From Edaphobacter modestus (GTDB lineage: Bacteria > Acidobacteriota > Terriglobia > Terriglobales > Acidobacteriaceae), in assembly GCF_004217555.1 (NCBI RefSeq), contig NZ_SHKW01000001.1:1984001-2048000 (forward strand): a stretch of DNA of 64,000 nt, read 5' to 3'. Shown here in pieces: positions 10,750 to 19,619 of the stretch (its first letter is position 1; each line of letters starts with the position of its first letter). A program made the position numbers and the translations under genes. The notes beneath the pieces were generated by a model. The model saw only the letters and a program-made list of their open reading frames with translations, was not told where the DNA came from and made no database searches.

Positions 10750-10932
10750 TCATGGCCTGCGCAATCGGACTGTCAGCTTTGCGATTTGCTCATCAAGCAA
10801 TCGCAGTCGCTCCAGCTGCAGCGCGAGCATTTGCCCGTGCAGGGGCCGAATCCAGGTGACAAGGAAGCCGTCGAGCCAGCCGTCAATCATCTTTGATCTG
10901 GGCATCCACTCTTTCACCTGCAACGCACGGCT
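10750..10932 (-). pseudogene. Probable insertion-sequence remnant (IS110-like transposase fragment)
   Basis: A minus-strand frame of about 60 codons without a good start reads VKEWMPRSKMIDGWLDGF and then LALQLERLRLLDEQIAKLTV before its stop. The second part resembles the helical linker of IS110-type transposases. It lies in a 700-bp gene-poor gap (10563-11259) after ccmB, where nothing else can be supported. The match is short and from memory, so the family call is weak. Confidence 0.3.
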
Positions 10933-11259
10933 TCATAAGTCAAAGTTGCCAATGTCAAGGTGATTCAGTCTTTGTGACGAGATTCTCTATCAGAAAGAAA
11001 GCGTTTTGCTGACAGTCATGAAAGAGGGATAACCGGATCTGCAGAAATCTGCACAGGATTATTGCCCTGTTAACCGCAACAGTTCGCAACCACCGTAAAA
11101 CAACATAGACGAGTTAGCGGGAGTTTTATATCCCTGGTAACCCATTGATCCACATACATTTGGATGAGATGAAGCTATTGCAAACAGAGGTGTAAGCAAT
11201 TGTTCGTCAAAGAGCCCGAAAAGAATTTTTTGGATCAATCTACGGAGGCCATGCGAATT

Positions 11260-12120
11260 ATGGCCATCCGCGATGGGGAAAAGAAGCCCCTCTTCGACTC
11301 GGATCTGCAAGGGGCGCTCTCTCCATCGCCATCGCTGTTAATCGAGAAACACGAGATCTGCCAGACCGATTGGCAGACGGTAATCCTTCCTGACCAGGTA
11401 CTGACGCTATATATGAAGCGTTGCGGTGTGGAATATGGGAGCAGAGCCGGTGATCTTCGGGGCCTCGTTCTAACAAAGGGCTGCGTGGTGATCGAAAAAC
11501 GCGCGTGCGAACAGATATTCCGTCTTGATTCGCCAACCTCCACCCTTACCGTTCGCTTGTCCGATTCGGCACTGACACAGGCGGCCGAAGCCTCGCCGGG
11601 CATACGAGACTGCGTGCCAACGGACAGGGCGGCCAGGGACAGGAGGCTTTCCTCCCTGCTCTATGCGCTGGAGTGCGAGCGAATATACGGATATTCTGCG
11701 GGGCGCCTGTTTGTCGACGGAATCGAGCAGGCTCTGGCGGCGATTCTGGTCAACTATGACGGCATCGCATGCCGTGCGGCGCAGGTGTTCAAAGGCGGGC
11801 TGGCTCCTTATCGAATGAAGCGCGTGAATGAGTTTATCCACGCACGCATTGAAGAAGAGATCAGCCTGAGCGAACTGGCGCAGGCAGCCGGATTGAGCCC
11901 CTCACACTTTTGCAGTCTTTTCCGCAAGACCTTGGGCACAACGCCACACCAGTTTGTACTCGGCCGCCGGATTCAACATGCGAAGACTCTTTTGTCGGAT
12001 CCGAGCCGCTCGATTCTCGATGTTGCGCTGGCTTCCGGCTTTCGAACCCATCAGCATTTCTCCAGGATCTTTCACCGTTTTACCGGGGCATCTCCCAGCG
12101 GCTATCGCGCTCAGCTTTGA
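11260..12120 (+). CDS. AraC family transcriptional regulator
   Basis: The C-terminal 100 residues form the two helix-turn-helix units of AraC/XylS proteins: EEISLSELAQAAGLSPSHFC and SLFRKTLGTTPHQFV, then SILDVALASGFRTHQHFSRI and FHRFTGASPSGYR. The N-terminal half (about 185 residues) is a ligand-sensing domain of unknown specificity. The start is uncertain: ATG 11260 has GGAGG 11 bases upstream; ATG 11251 would be too close to it; a TTG at 11200 would add 20 residues. It stands alone, convergent with the secretion locus. Confidence 0.88.
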   Translation: MAIRDGEKKPLFDSDLQGALSPSPSLLIEKHEICQTDWQTVILPDQVLTLYMKRCGVEYGSRAGDLRGLVLTKGCVVIEKRACEQIFRLDSPTSTLTVRLSDSALTQAAEASPGIRDCVPTDRAARDRRLSSLLYALECERIYGYSAGRLFVDGIEQALAAILVNYDGIACRAAQVFKGGLAPYRMKRVNEFIHARIEEEISLSELAQAAGLSPSHFCSLFRKTLGTTPHQFVLGRRIQHAKTLLSDPSRSILDVALASGFRTHQHFSRIFHRFTGASPSGYRAQL

Positions 12121-12183
12121 TTGCATCTTGCGAGGATGACCTGCAATACGAATCTGACGATCCGGACTGTTGAAGCTCAAAGT

Positions 12184-14325
12184 CTACTGACGTTCCAGGT
12201 GCAGCTCGAAGGCGGCGGCTCGCGCGAGAGTGAACCTGTCTCCGTCGCGCAGCCGGGCGGCTACTCCAGGCTGGAGAGGATGGTTACGCAGAGAGGTGCC
12301 GTTCGAGCTGTCGAGATCGATGAGGTAACAATTCCTGTCGCGCTTATGCACCTCACAGTGAAAGCGGGATACTTGCCGGTCCGGATCGCGAACGAGTACC
12401 TCATTTTTTCTGCCTCCGTCCATGGCGACCCCGCCGATGTGGGTGACCTCCTGGTTCAATAGGTAACGCTTGCCCTTGTCGACGCCGTCGAGAGCGATGA
12501 GATAGGCGATCACGGTCCTGCCACGGCGTCTCCAGAAAAAAACGGGAAGCCCAACGAGGACCAGAAGGCCACCTCCGCCAAGGCCAGCACGGAGCAGGAG
12601 ACGGTCTCTGAGCCGGGATCGGATGAGTGCCTGCAGGCGATCGACAGCGGGCCCGCTGGCTCCAAGCCGTTGCGCGTCGTTCAACCGGTCCCTCGCCTGG
12701 TTGAGACTGCCCTGCAACAGTGCGTCCTGCGTCTGGCGTACGAGCGCATCGCGTCGGGCGATGTTTTCCTGAAGCCTGGTGGTGGAAGCCTGCTGCTCTG
12801 CCATACCGTGCTCGCGCTGTGCGTTTGCGGCGTCGATCTGGCCCTGGGCCTTGTCCAGTCGCTGCTGCGCAGGCATATCCCCTGGATCGAGAAACAGAAT
12901 CTGCTTATTGATGCGCACGGCCTCTTCCGGGGTGGAGGCACTCAGAGCATCCATGGTTAATCTGCGGATCTGCTCCTGGTTGGCTTTGTCTTCAGGTGAC
13001 GGGCCAAGCACTGTGGGCACGGGGATGGCAGCAGGCGGAGCCGCAGCGGGAGTGATGGGCGTCGTTCCGGGAATCTCTAAGACAGGTGCCGGTGGAGGCG
13101 GAGGCGCAGGTCCTTTCGGCAGAGCCGCTATCTGAACATCGAGCAGGTCGAGCTTGGCCTTGTCGCTTTGTATGCGAAAACCCAGAGGTCCGGCGGCCGA
13201 GTGGTATGCGCCCTCGGGACGGGAGTCGTAGTAATCGGTCACCAGAGTGCCGTTGATCCACACGGTGATGCGATGGGCACGAGCGATTACCGTACCAGTG
13301 AAGGGCTGTCCGGCCGCTATCGAAGAGGCGCGCGCCTTCTCTAACCTGACCAGACCGCCGACGCCGAAAGATTTTCCATCCTCGAGTTGACGCGCCGTAG
13401 CCGTATCGGTGCTGATCGCGTATCCAGAATCGAATTGTCCGGGCGTTCCGCGAAAAAATATCTCCGTTGCGGTATGGCCGTCGCCATCAATCGCGGAAGT
13501 CTTCGCCGTGAACTGCAACACGAAATCGTCATAGGCGGTGGTCGACTCAAGCAGGCCCTCGCCCCCTTCTCCATGAATGCCTCCCGAGCCCGACCACCGG
13601 ACATTTCTTGAGGGCTTGGGCTTGCCGGACAGGCCCGGAATCGGCAGCTTCAGCTTCGATTTTTTCTCTGGAGCGGGCGCGGCTACAGCTCGCCAGCCGT
13701 CAAGGTTGGAGCCGTTGTAAAGCCGGTCGAGGCCCAGCGGCTTGAGCTGGATGGAGCGAACTTCGAGCTTCGTGCCACGCGGCGCTGCGAACTCAAAGTA
13801 GCCCACTCGATTCTTCGTATTCTTTCCATCCGCGGTCATTTTTCCGTTGAGGGTGGCGAGCAGATGGGTGCCCTCCGCCTTCACTTCGTAGGTATTCCAA
13901 GCGCGAGTTGCTGGAGTCGAAGCAGGCTCCGCTCCACTGATTCCCTCCATGGTGCCATCGCTGAGTGACATCGTGTAACCCGGTTGCGCTGGCTTGCTTT
14001 GCGGATCGGCGCGCAGCAGCAGCGTCGCAGGGCCGCCGGTCATACGAGCCTCGAACTTCAGATCGAAGTCAGAGAACGAAGCAGTCATTCGCAGGCGGCT
14101 CTGCTCCGCCGAGTCCGAGACGAGCGCATTGCCGGCAATCTGCCAGTCTCCATTGCTGGACCAGCCGGAGCGGGAGGTTCCGTCGAAGAGACGGATCCAA
14201 CCTTGCGAAGCCTCGTCGGTGGGCAAAGGGCCAGCCGGCTCCGAAGCGCCCATCCAGGGAGCGAGAAAGAGAAGTGAGAGGGCCGCAGCGGCGAGCGCCC
14301 GGCCGTTATGCCGTGGCCGTGGCAT
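12184..14325 (-). CDS. Membrane protein with two DUF1080-like domains and a C-terminal FHA domain
   Basis: The product has a signal/anchor at the N-terminus (LAAAALSLLFLAPWMGAS). Two concanavalin-like DUF1080 (3-keto-disaccharide hydrolase-like) domains follow at about residues 45-200 and 205-410 (GWIRLFDGTSRSGW; LYNGSNLDGWRAV). Next come a proline-rich linker, a coiled-coil/TPR-like segment (450-580), one transmembrane helix (LGGGGLLVLVGLPVFFW) and a cytoplasmic FHA domain with RQVSRFHCEV and LDSSNGT. FHA domains bind phosphothreonine, so this is a likely target or reader for the kinase at 35-40 kb. It is the last gene of the minus-strand secretion block and overlaps clpV by 20 bp. ATG 14325 was preferred to TTG 14340. 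Confidence 0.85.
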   Translation of the reverse strand: MPRPRHNGRALAAAALSLLFLAPWMGASEPAGPLPTDEASQGWIRLFDGTSRSGWSSNGDWQIAGNALVSDSAEQSRLRMTASFSDFDLKFEARMTGGPATLLLRADPQSKPAQPGYTMSLSDGTMEGISGAEPASTPATRAWNTYEVKAEGTHLLATLNGKMTADGKNTKNRVGYFEFAAPRGTKLEVRSIQLKPLGLDRLYNGSNLDGWRAVAAPAPEKKSKLKLPIPGLSGKPKPSRNVRWSGSGGIHGEGGEGLLESTTAYDDFVLQFTAKTSAIDGDGHTATEIFFRGTPGQFDSGYAISTDTATARQLEDGKSFGVGGLVRLEKARASSIAAGQPFTGTVIARAHRITVWINGTLVTDYYDSRPEGAYHSAAGPLGFRIQSDKAKLDLLDVQIAALPKGPAPPPPPAPVLEIPGTTPITPAAAPPAAIPVPTVLGPSPEDKANQEQIRRLTMDALSASTPEEAVRINKQILFLDPGDMPAQQRLDKAQGQIDAANAQREHGMAEQQASTTRLQENIARRDALVRQTQDALLQGSLNQARDRLNDAQRLGASGPAVDRLQALIRSRLRDRLLLRAGLGGGGLLVLVGLPVFFWRRRGRTVIAYLIALDGVDKGKRYLLNQEVTHIGGVAMDGGRKNEVLVRDPDRQVSRFHCEVHKRDRNCYLIDLDSSNGTSLRNHPLQPGVAARLRDGDRFTLARAAAFELHLERQ

Positions 14326-16936
14326 TCTGGGAGATGTCAAAGCTGAGTCCTGTCTCTTCCGAATAATTGAGGTGCAGTTTCTGTCCCTGCTCGATCTCGC
14401 CCGCGATCAATGCCGTGGCCAGTGGGGAGAAAACGACCTGTTGCATGGTCCTGCCTACTGGCCTTGCGCCATACTCCGGATCGTAGGAGAGCGCGGCCAG
14501 ATGCTTGACCGCAGCCTCATGGGTGCTCATCTCGATCTCGCGTTCCTCCGCGAGTTTTTTGCGTAGGCGATCGAGTGAGTGCCCTACTATCCGCTCAAGC
14601 TCTACCGAGGTAAGCGCATCGAAAGGCACCACCTGAGAGATGCGGTTGTACAGCTCAGGTCGAAGCGTCGCTCGTACGACCTCAGAGATAATCGCGCGGC
14701 GCGCTTCTGGCTCGTCGCTCTGGGCCATCGCTTCGCGTGCGCCCAGGTTGGAGGTAAACAGAATGATGGCGTTCGAGAAGTCGCAGAAGCGTCCCTTTGC
14801 ATCAGTCAGCCTGCCTTCGTCGAGCACGCCCAGCAGAAGATCCAGAACCTCGGGGTGCGCCTTCTCGACCTCATCAAAGAGCACGATGGAGTAGGGGCTT
14901 CGCCGGACCCGTTCGGTGAGATAGCCACCCTCGTCGGAACCGATCAGGCCGGGCCGCGATCCGATGAGGCCACTGACGGAACCTTTCTCCTTGTACTCTC
15001 CCATATCAACGCGGATGAGCGCTGTCTCGTCGTCGAAGAGCGCATCTGCCAGCGCCTTGGCCAGCTCCGTCTTTCCTGTGCCGGTGGGGCCGACGAAGAG
15101 AAACGAGTTGGGCTTGCGATGAGTTTCAAGATCGGCACGCATTCGCCTGACTGCCTCCGCAACGGCAATCACGGCCTCCGGTTGGCCGAAGATACGTTCC
15201 GACAGCCGTTCTTCAAGCTTCAGCAAACGCTCGCGTTCGCTCTCGAGCATACGGTGGATGGGAATACCGACGCGTTCCGCGACGACCTCCGCGACGTGCT
15301 CTGCCCGCACTTCATCCGGTACAGCAGGGCTTTGGCCAGTTTCATCCTCAAGCTGGCGCTCCAGATCGCTGCGTTGCGCCTCAAGATATTGCAAGGCTCC
15401 GTAGCGGATCTCGGCGGCCCGGGTGATGTCGCCTGCAGCCTGCGTCTTGATCAGAAGAGCCGTCTGCTCTTCGATAGCCTGCTTCGTAGCCTGCAGACTT
15501 TCGGAGGCCTGCTTCTGCATCAGCCATTTTGCCGTCGACCCATCAACGCGCCTTGTCAGTTCCGCGATCTCGTCGGAGAGCGCGGAGAACTGCTTCGCGT
15601 TAGGAGACATACTTTCAAGCTCCATCCGCTTGTCGGCTAGCAGGCGCTCCAGCCGGTCAATCTCTCGCGGCTTCGACTCCTTCTGCATGCGAATGCGCGC
15701 GGAGGCTTCGTCAAGGATGTCGATCGCCTTATCGGGCAAAAAACGCACAGGCAGGTATCGCCGCGAAAGTTTGACCGCAGCGTGCAGAGCTTCGTCGGCC
15801 AGCCGGACACCATGATAGGTCTCGTATCGGGAGCGGATTCCGCGAAGGATGATCAGCATCGCCTCGTCAGTGGGCTCCTTGACGACGACCACATCGAAGC
15901 GGCGTGCAAGCGCACCGTCCTTCTCAATCTTTTCGCGATACTCGTCGAAGGTTGTCGCTCCGACGCAGCGCAACTCGCCGCGTGCGAGCGCAGGCTTCAA
16001 AATATTGGCCGCATCCATGCCACCTTCATTGCCACCGGCGCCGACGAGGGTGTGCAGCTCATCGAGGAAGAGGATGATCTCTCCTTTGCGCGCACGAACC
16101 TCATCGACGATGCCTTTGAGGCGCTCTTCAAATTCCCCGCGATATTTCGTGCCAGCTACCATCGCAGTCAGGTCGAGTGCGAGAACCCTGCAGCCCTTGA
16201 GAGACTCGGGAACGTCTCCGGCCGCGATGCGCAAGGCCAGCCCCTCCGCGATGGAAGTCTTGCCGGTACCTGGGTCTCCGACGCAGACCGGATTGCTCTT
16301 GGTCTTGCGCAGCAATGTCTGGATGACGCGCCGAATCTCTTCGTCGCGCCCGACGACGGGCATGAGCTCTCCGCTACGAGCGAGTGCCGTAAGGTCTCGC
16401 GCGAACCGCAGGAGCAACTTGCCGGAGGGGGCATTCGTTCCGGCGCCGTACGAACTCGATCCATGCGCGCCAGCCGCGCCGTTCAAAGCTTCCTCTGTAG
16501 AATCGCTCCGGTCCTTCGCCATCATAAGGGTTTCTCGCGTAATGCCCGCTGCGCGCAGCTCCTTCGCGAGTTCTTCACTATGTACAGAGGCAGCCTGCAG
16601 GAAGTCCACGGGTTCAGCGGTCTCGGCCCCACGCGCATCCATCTCATGAAACGAATGTTCGATCAGATCGCGCAGACCACGTGAAGCGACAGGACGCCGT
16701 CCCGGATCGCGGTCGATCGCAGGCAGTCGGTTAAGGCGTACGGTAAGCGCCGCAAGGATGGGGGCTGGCGAAATGCCTGCCCTCGTGAGATAGGCTGTCA
16801 TCGCCTTCTCTTCGAGCAGCACATACAACAGATGCTCCGGTGCAATGCTGGCGTGCCTGCGCTCTTCCGCAAAGCGACGCGCGCGGTCAAGCGCCGTCTC
16901 AAACTCCGCGGACAATTTATCCAGTGGGAATGCCAT
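14306..16936 (-). CDS. clpV: ClpV-like AAA+ ATPase (type VI sheath disassembly)
   Basis: At 876 residues this is a ClpB/ClpV chaperone. It has an N-terminal repeat domain (ERRHASIAPEHLLYVLLEE), a first AAA module with Walker A GDPGTGKTSIA, a coiled-coil M domain (about 410-540), and a second module with GPTGTGKTELA and VLFDEVEKAHPEV. In T6SS, ClpV recycles contracted TssB/TssC sheath. The assignment to ClpV rather than general ClpB rests on its place between tssK and the FHA gene. It lies 17 bp after tssK in the same block. Confidence 0.9.
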   Translation of the reverse strand: MAFPLDKLSAEFETALDRARRFAEERRHASIAPEHLLYVLLEEKAMTAYLTRAGISPAPILAALTVRLNRLPAIDRDPGRRPVASRGLRDLIEHSFHEMDARGAETAEPVDFLQAASVHSEELAKELRAAGITRETLMMAKDRSDSTEEALNGAAGAHGSSSYGAGTNAPSGKLLLRFARDLTALARSGELMPVVGRDEEIRRVIQTLLRKTKSNPVCVGDPGTGKTSIAEGLALRIAAGDVPESLKGCRVLALDLTAMVAGTKYRGEFEERLKGIVDEVRARKGEIILFLDELHTLVGAGGNEGGMDAANILKPALARGELRCVGATTFDEYREKIEKDGALARRFDVVVVKEPTDEAMLIILRGIRSRYETYHGVRLADEALHAAVKLSRRYLPVRFLPDKAIDILDEASARIRMQKESKPREIDRLERLLADKRMELESMSPNAKQFSALSDEIAELTRRVDGSTAKWLMQKQASESLQATKQAIEEQTALLIKTQAAGDITRAAEIRYGALQYLEAQRSDLERQLEDETGQSPAVPDEVRAEHVAEVVAERVGIPIHRMLESERERLLKLEERLSERIFGQPEAVIAVAEAVRRMRADLETHRKPNSFLFVGPTGTGKTELAKALADALFDDETALIRVDMGEYKEKGSVSGLIGSRPGLIGSDEGGYLTERVRRSPYSIVLFDEVEKAHPEVLDLLLGVLDEGRLTDAKGRFCDFSNAIILFTSNLGAREAMAQSDEPEARRAIISEVVRATLRPELYNRISQVVPFDALTSVELERIVGHSLDRLRKKLAEEREIEMSTHEAAVKHLAALSYDPEYGARPVGRTMQQVVFSPLATALIAGEIEQGQKLHLNYSEETGLSFDISQNATATA

Positions 16937-16953
16937 GCAATTCTCCGCGATCT

Positions 16954-18693
16954 TTATTCCAGGCGCCGTCTGCGCGGCGGAGGAACAGGGTTTTCCATCT
17001 GTCCGGTCTCAGACGCGGCCGTCTGCTCCTCACGAGAGCCCCACGCATTCCAATTTCTGGCCGGCTGAGGCTGCAAGGGTGGCCGAAAGGCCCGAGGTGC
17101 CGCATCGGCGCGAACTACTGCGAGCCCTTCCGCTTCTTCGTTCGCTCGAGGGGATGTCTCAATCGATTGACTGGGCAGATTCATCTTCTCGGTATCCTGA
17201 GCGTAGAAGCGATGGCGCACGAACAGCAGGGCCGTCCGCACGCTGAAGTGCGCCGGCACCGCAACCCGCAGATCGGTCACGGTCGCAATGTCGGGGGCCT
17301 CGAAATCGAACTCCACGTTTTTTTGTCCGGCGAAGCGCACCTGCCCTACGCCGTGGATCGGGGCGCGACGCGATCCGCTTCCTTCGTTGATTCGGATCTC
17401 TACGGGCAACTGTGTCTCTGCGGCGTACTCATGATCCAGCTCGGCGGTAAGGATAATCCTGTATTTTTCACGCCCTTCGAGCCGGACGTTGGCGAAATAG
17501 AATGTCATCTCATCGCCGAAGCCCTGCAGCCGTGCGGGTTTGGCAGCCAGCTTGTAGAGCGCGCTTCCGCCACGGTCGAAGACGAAGTTCATCGTATCGA
17601 GCGTGGGGCTTACGCGGAAGTCGATGTATTTGCCTTCGAGAGCGCGCTCCAAAGTCTGCAGGCTGCGCAATGAGTTCTGCACGAAGCGGACCTCCAGGCC
17701 GAGATCGTCTTCGACTCGCCAGCGCGGCGAGCTCTTCAATAGCTGCTTCTGCTGCTCTACAAGAGGAACGAACTCCGTTTCGCCAGCATTTTTCAATGCA
17801 TCGAAGTACTGCTGCACTGGCGGGTTCAGATCCAGACTCACGGCAGCGCCCTGTAGAAACTTGCGGAGACTGCCAAAGAACTGAGCGGGGAGCTGGGTGG
17901 GATTGAGACAGTCATAGAGACATGCCTCAATGGAGGGAATGATCCGTTTGACGAACTCGAGCGTATCGCGATCGATGCCAACGTCGATGCCGCGCTCACG
18001 GGTCAGCTCGATGTACTCCTGCATGGCGCGATGCAGCTCGATGAAGCGGCTGGAGAGATAGGAAAGCTGCTCGACAATTCGCCGCCAGGCGGCACTGAGT
18101 TCGCTAAAGGCAGTCAGATGGGTGCAGGGTGGAATGAAGCGGGAGTCTTGCTCATAGGCGAGACTGCGCTCGGAGCGGCGTATGCGGCTCACCGCAATTG
18201 CGTGTTGCACTTCCTCGCCGTGTGGCTGCAACGTCAGTCGGCAGCAACGAATCCGTTCTGTCTGCATCTGTGGGTTATGCTCGTCGGGCGCGCCATCGAG
18301 TACGGTGTAGACATGGGGTGGAGCCACAATGTAGATACGCGCTTCCTTGATGCCTTCCAGGTCGCTTTTGCTGAACTCCTGATAGAGCGGATAGTCCGGC
18401 GTAATCTCGACCGGAGTGCCGGATACGGTAAGGCCGCGGCATTGCGTCACCGTGATGCGCAGCGTGTGCTCATCTTCCAAGAGGGTGATGACGGGATCAT
18501 GCCTTACCGCTCCGACCTCACTCTCCGGCAGACGCGGGCCACCACCGATCAACCCGAAGCCGTCGTGGGTGTAGCGCATCATCCAGAGCATTTCCGCCTC
18601 GTAGAAGCGCTCCTGCCGCAGAAAGTGCTCCGGAGCGACGAGCATCCCAAACTCCCAGTTGACCGCGTTGTGGTGAATGTCTTTCTGGTTCAT
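16954..18693 (-). CDS. tssK: TssK-like baseplate protein
   Basis: The opening VNWEFGMLVAPEHFLRQERF is the TssK signature (work done by TssK: it links the baseplate wedge to the membrane complex in T6SS). The body continues with HDPVITLLEDEHTLRITVTQ and a shoulder/head region with long helices (residues 190-330). At 579 residues it is longer than the usual 440-450; the extra C-terminal part contains a beta domain (FYFANVRLEGREKYRIILTA) and a Pro/Arg-rich tail (MENPVPPPRRRRLE). The ATG at 18693 overlaps the tssG stop (ATGA) and has AGAGGAG 7 bases upstream. Confidence 0.85.
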   Translation of the reverse strand: MNQKDIHHNAVNWEFGMLVAPEHFLRQERFYEAEMLWMMRYTHDGFGLIGGGPRLPESEVGAVRHDPVITLLEDEHTLRITVTQCRGLTVSGTPVEITPDYPLYQEFSKSDLEGIKEARIYIVAPPHVYTVLDGAPDEHNPQMQTERIRCCRLTLQPHGEEVQHAIAVSRIRRSERSLAYEQDSRFIPPCTHLTAFSELSAAWRRIVEQLSYLSSRFIELHRAMQEYIELTRERGIDVGIDRDTLEFVKRIIPSIEACLYDCLNPTQLPAQFFGSLRKFLQGAAVSLDLNPPVQQYFDALKNAGETEFVPLVEQQKQLLKSSPRWRVEDDLGLEVRFVQNSLRSLQTLERALEGKYIDFRVSPTLDTMNFVFDRGGSALYKLAAKPARLQGFGDEMTFYFANVRLEGREKYRIILTAELDHEYAAETQLPVEIRINEGSGSRRAPIHGVGQVRFAGQKNVEFDFEAPDIATVTDLRVAVPAHFSVRTALLFVRHRFYAQDTEKMNLPSQSIETSPRANEEAEGLAVVRADAAPRAFRPPLQPQPARNWNAWGSREEQTAASETGQMENPVPPPRRRRLE

Positions 18694-19619
18694 GCACATG
18701 CTCCTCTACCGAGGTGAAAGTTGAGACCGATGCGGCTATTTTTCGCCGCGATTCCAAGACGAGGAGCCTGCCGGGCATCCTCAAGCACCCAGGCGATGGA
18801 ATGGCGCTGCCAGGCGCTCACGCATAAGTCCGTGGTCATCTGAATAAGCCGGCGGCCTTGCTCAGACTGGAAACTGGTATAGGTATCGAGTGATACGGGG
18901 CCTAACCGAATCGTGACGGAGTCGGTGTCGAGCTGACGATCTCCTACGAGGAAGTCGCGTCCGAGGCGGCTTGCCCGCGAACCGAGAAGCGATTGGTCTT
19001 CCCTTCTGAGCAGCCGATGCGCATCGCTGTACTCGATACGCTTTACAGGCAGGCCGAGGAGAACGAGAAAGGTCAAACGAATCCCGACCTCGCGCGCGGC
19101 CATGACCGGCAGCGTGGGCGCCAACAATGCAAGCGGATAAAGCAGATCCTCAGGCCAGACTGCAGACTCGATACCGAAGAGCGTAAGCCAGCGGCGGCAA
19201 GCTGCAAATTTTCCTGGACCGATCTGGAAGAGAGGAGCGCCGGCACGAAGCCACTGAGCCGCCTTCTGCATGGGATCGTCGAAGAGCTGAGATAACTCTC
19301 GTGTGCCCATCTCGGCCTCTCCACCGGACTCGCGCATGGGCAGCGGCAAGGCTTCGAAGCAGCCGAAGCCGGCGATCCACAGCGTGACGGGCACGGAGGG
19401 AGTGAGCGGAGTACCGGGAGATGGAGACTGGCGCACGATCTGCAAACTGGGACGGCCGGCGCCGGCCATGCGCAGGTTGAGACGCGACTCGGCAATACCC
19501 AGCGCATCGAGTACATGAACGGCCGAGTCAATCGTATGGACAAAACCGGCAGTACCCTGCGCGAAGTCGGGCATCGTGGGGTACTGCTTCCCGGGCGGCT
19601 GTAAGACGGTTATGTCCAT
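18690..19619 (-). CDS. tssG: TssG-like baseplate wedge protein
   Basis: The 309-residue protein matches TssG in size and place. Visible features are ELSQLFDDPMQKAAQWLRAG in the middle and the C-terminal RLGPVSLDTYTSFQSEQGRR, where TssG proteins have the conserved GxxxYxxF-type segment. With TssF it forms the baseplate wedge around the VgrG spike. It overlaps tssF by 10 bp, has GGAG 5 bases before its ATG, and overlaps tssK by 4 bp, so expression is tightly coupled. Confidence 0.8.
   Translation of the reverse strand: MDITVLQPPGKQYPTMPDFAQGTAGFVHTIDSAVHVLDALGIAESRLNLRMAGAGRPSLQIVRQSPSPGTPLTPSVPVTLWIAGFGCFEALPLPMRESGGEAEMGTRELSQLFDDPMQKAAQWLRAGAPLFQIGPGKFAACRRWLTLFGIESAVWPEDLLYPLALLAPTLPVMAAREVGIRLTFLVLLGLPVKRIEYSDAHRLLRREDQSLLGSRASRLGRDFLVGDRQLDTDSVTIRLGPVSLDTYTSFQSEQGRRLIQMTTDLCVSAWQRHSIAWVLEDARQAPRLGIAAKNSRIGLNFHLGRGACA

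Noticed and set aside
10667..10963. Plus-strand frame of 98 codons after ccmB
   Set aside because: Ser/Arg/Cys-rich with no ribosome site; the opposite strand has the more protein-like remnant.
15782..16684. Plus-strand frame of 300 codons opposite clpV
   Set aside because: No known motif and fully covered by the ClpV coding sequence.
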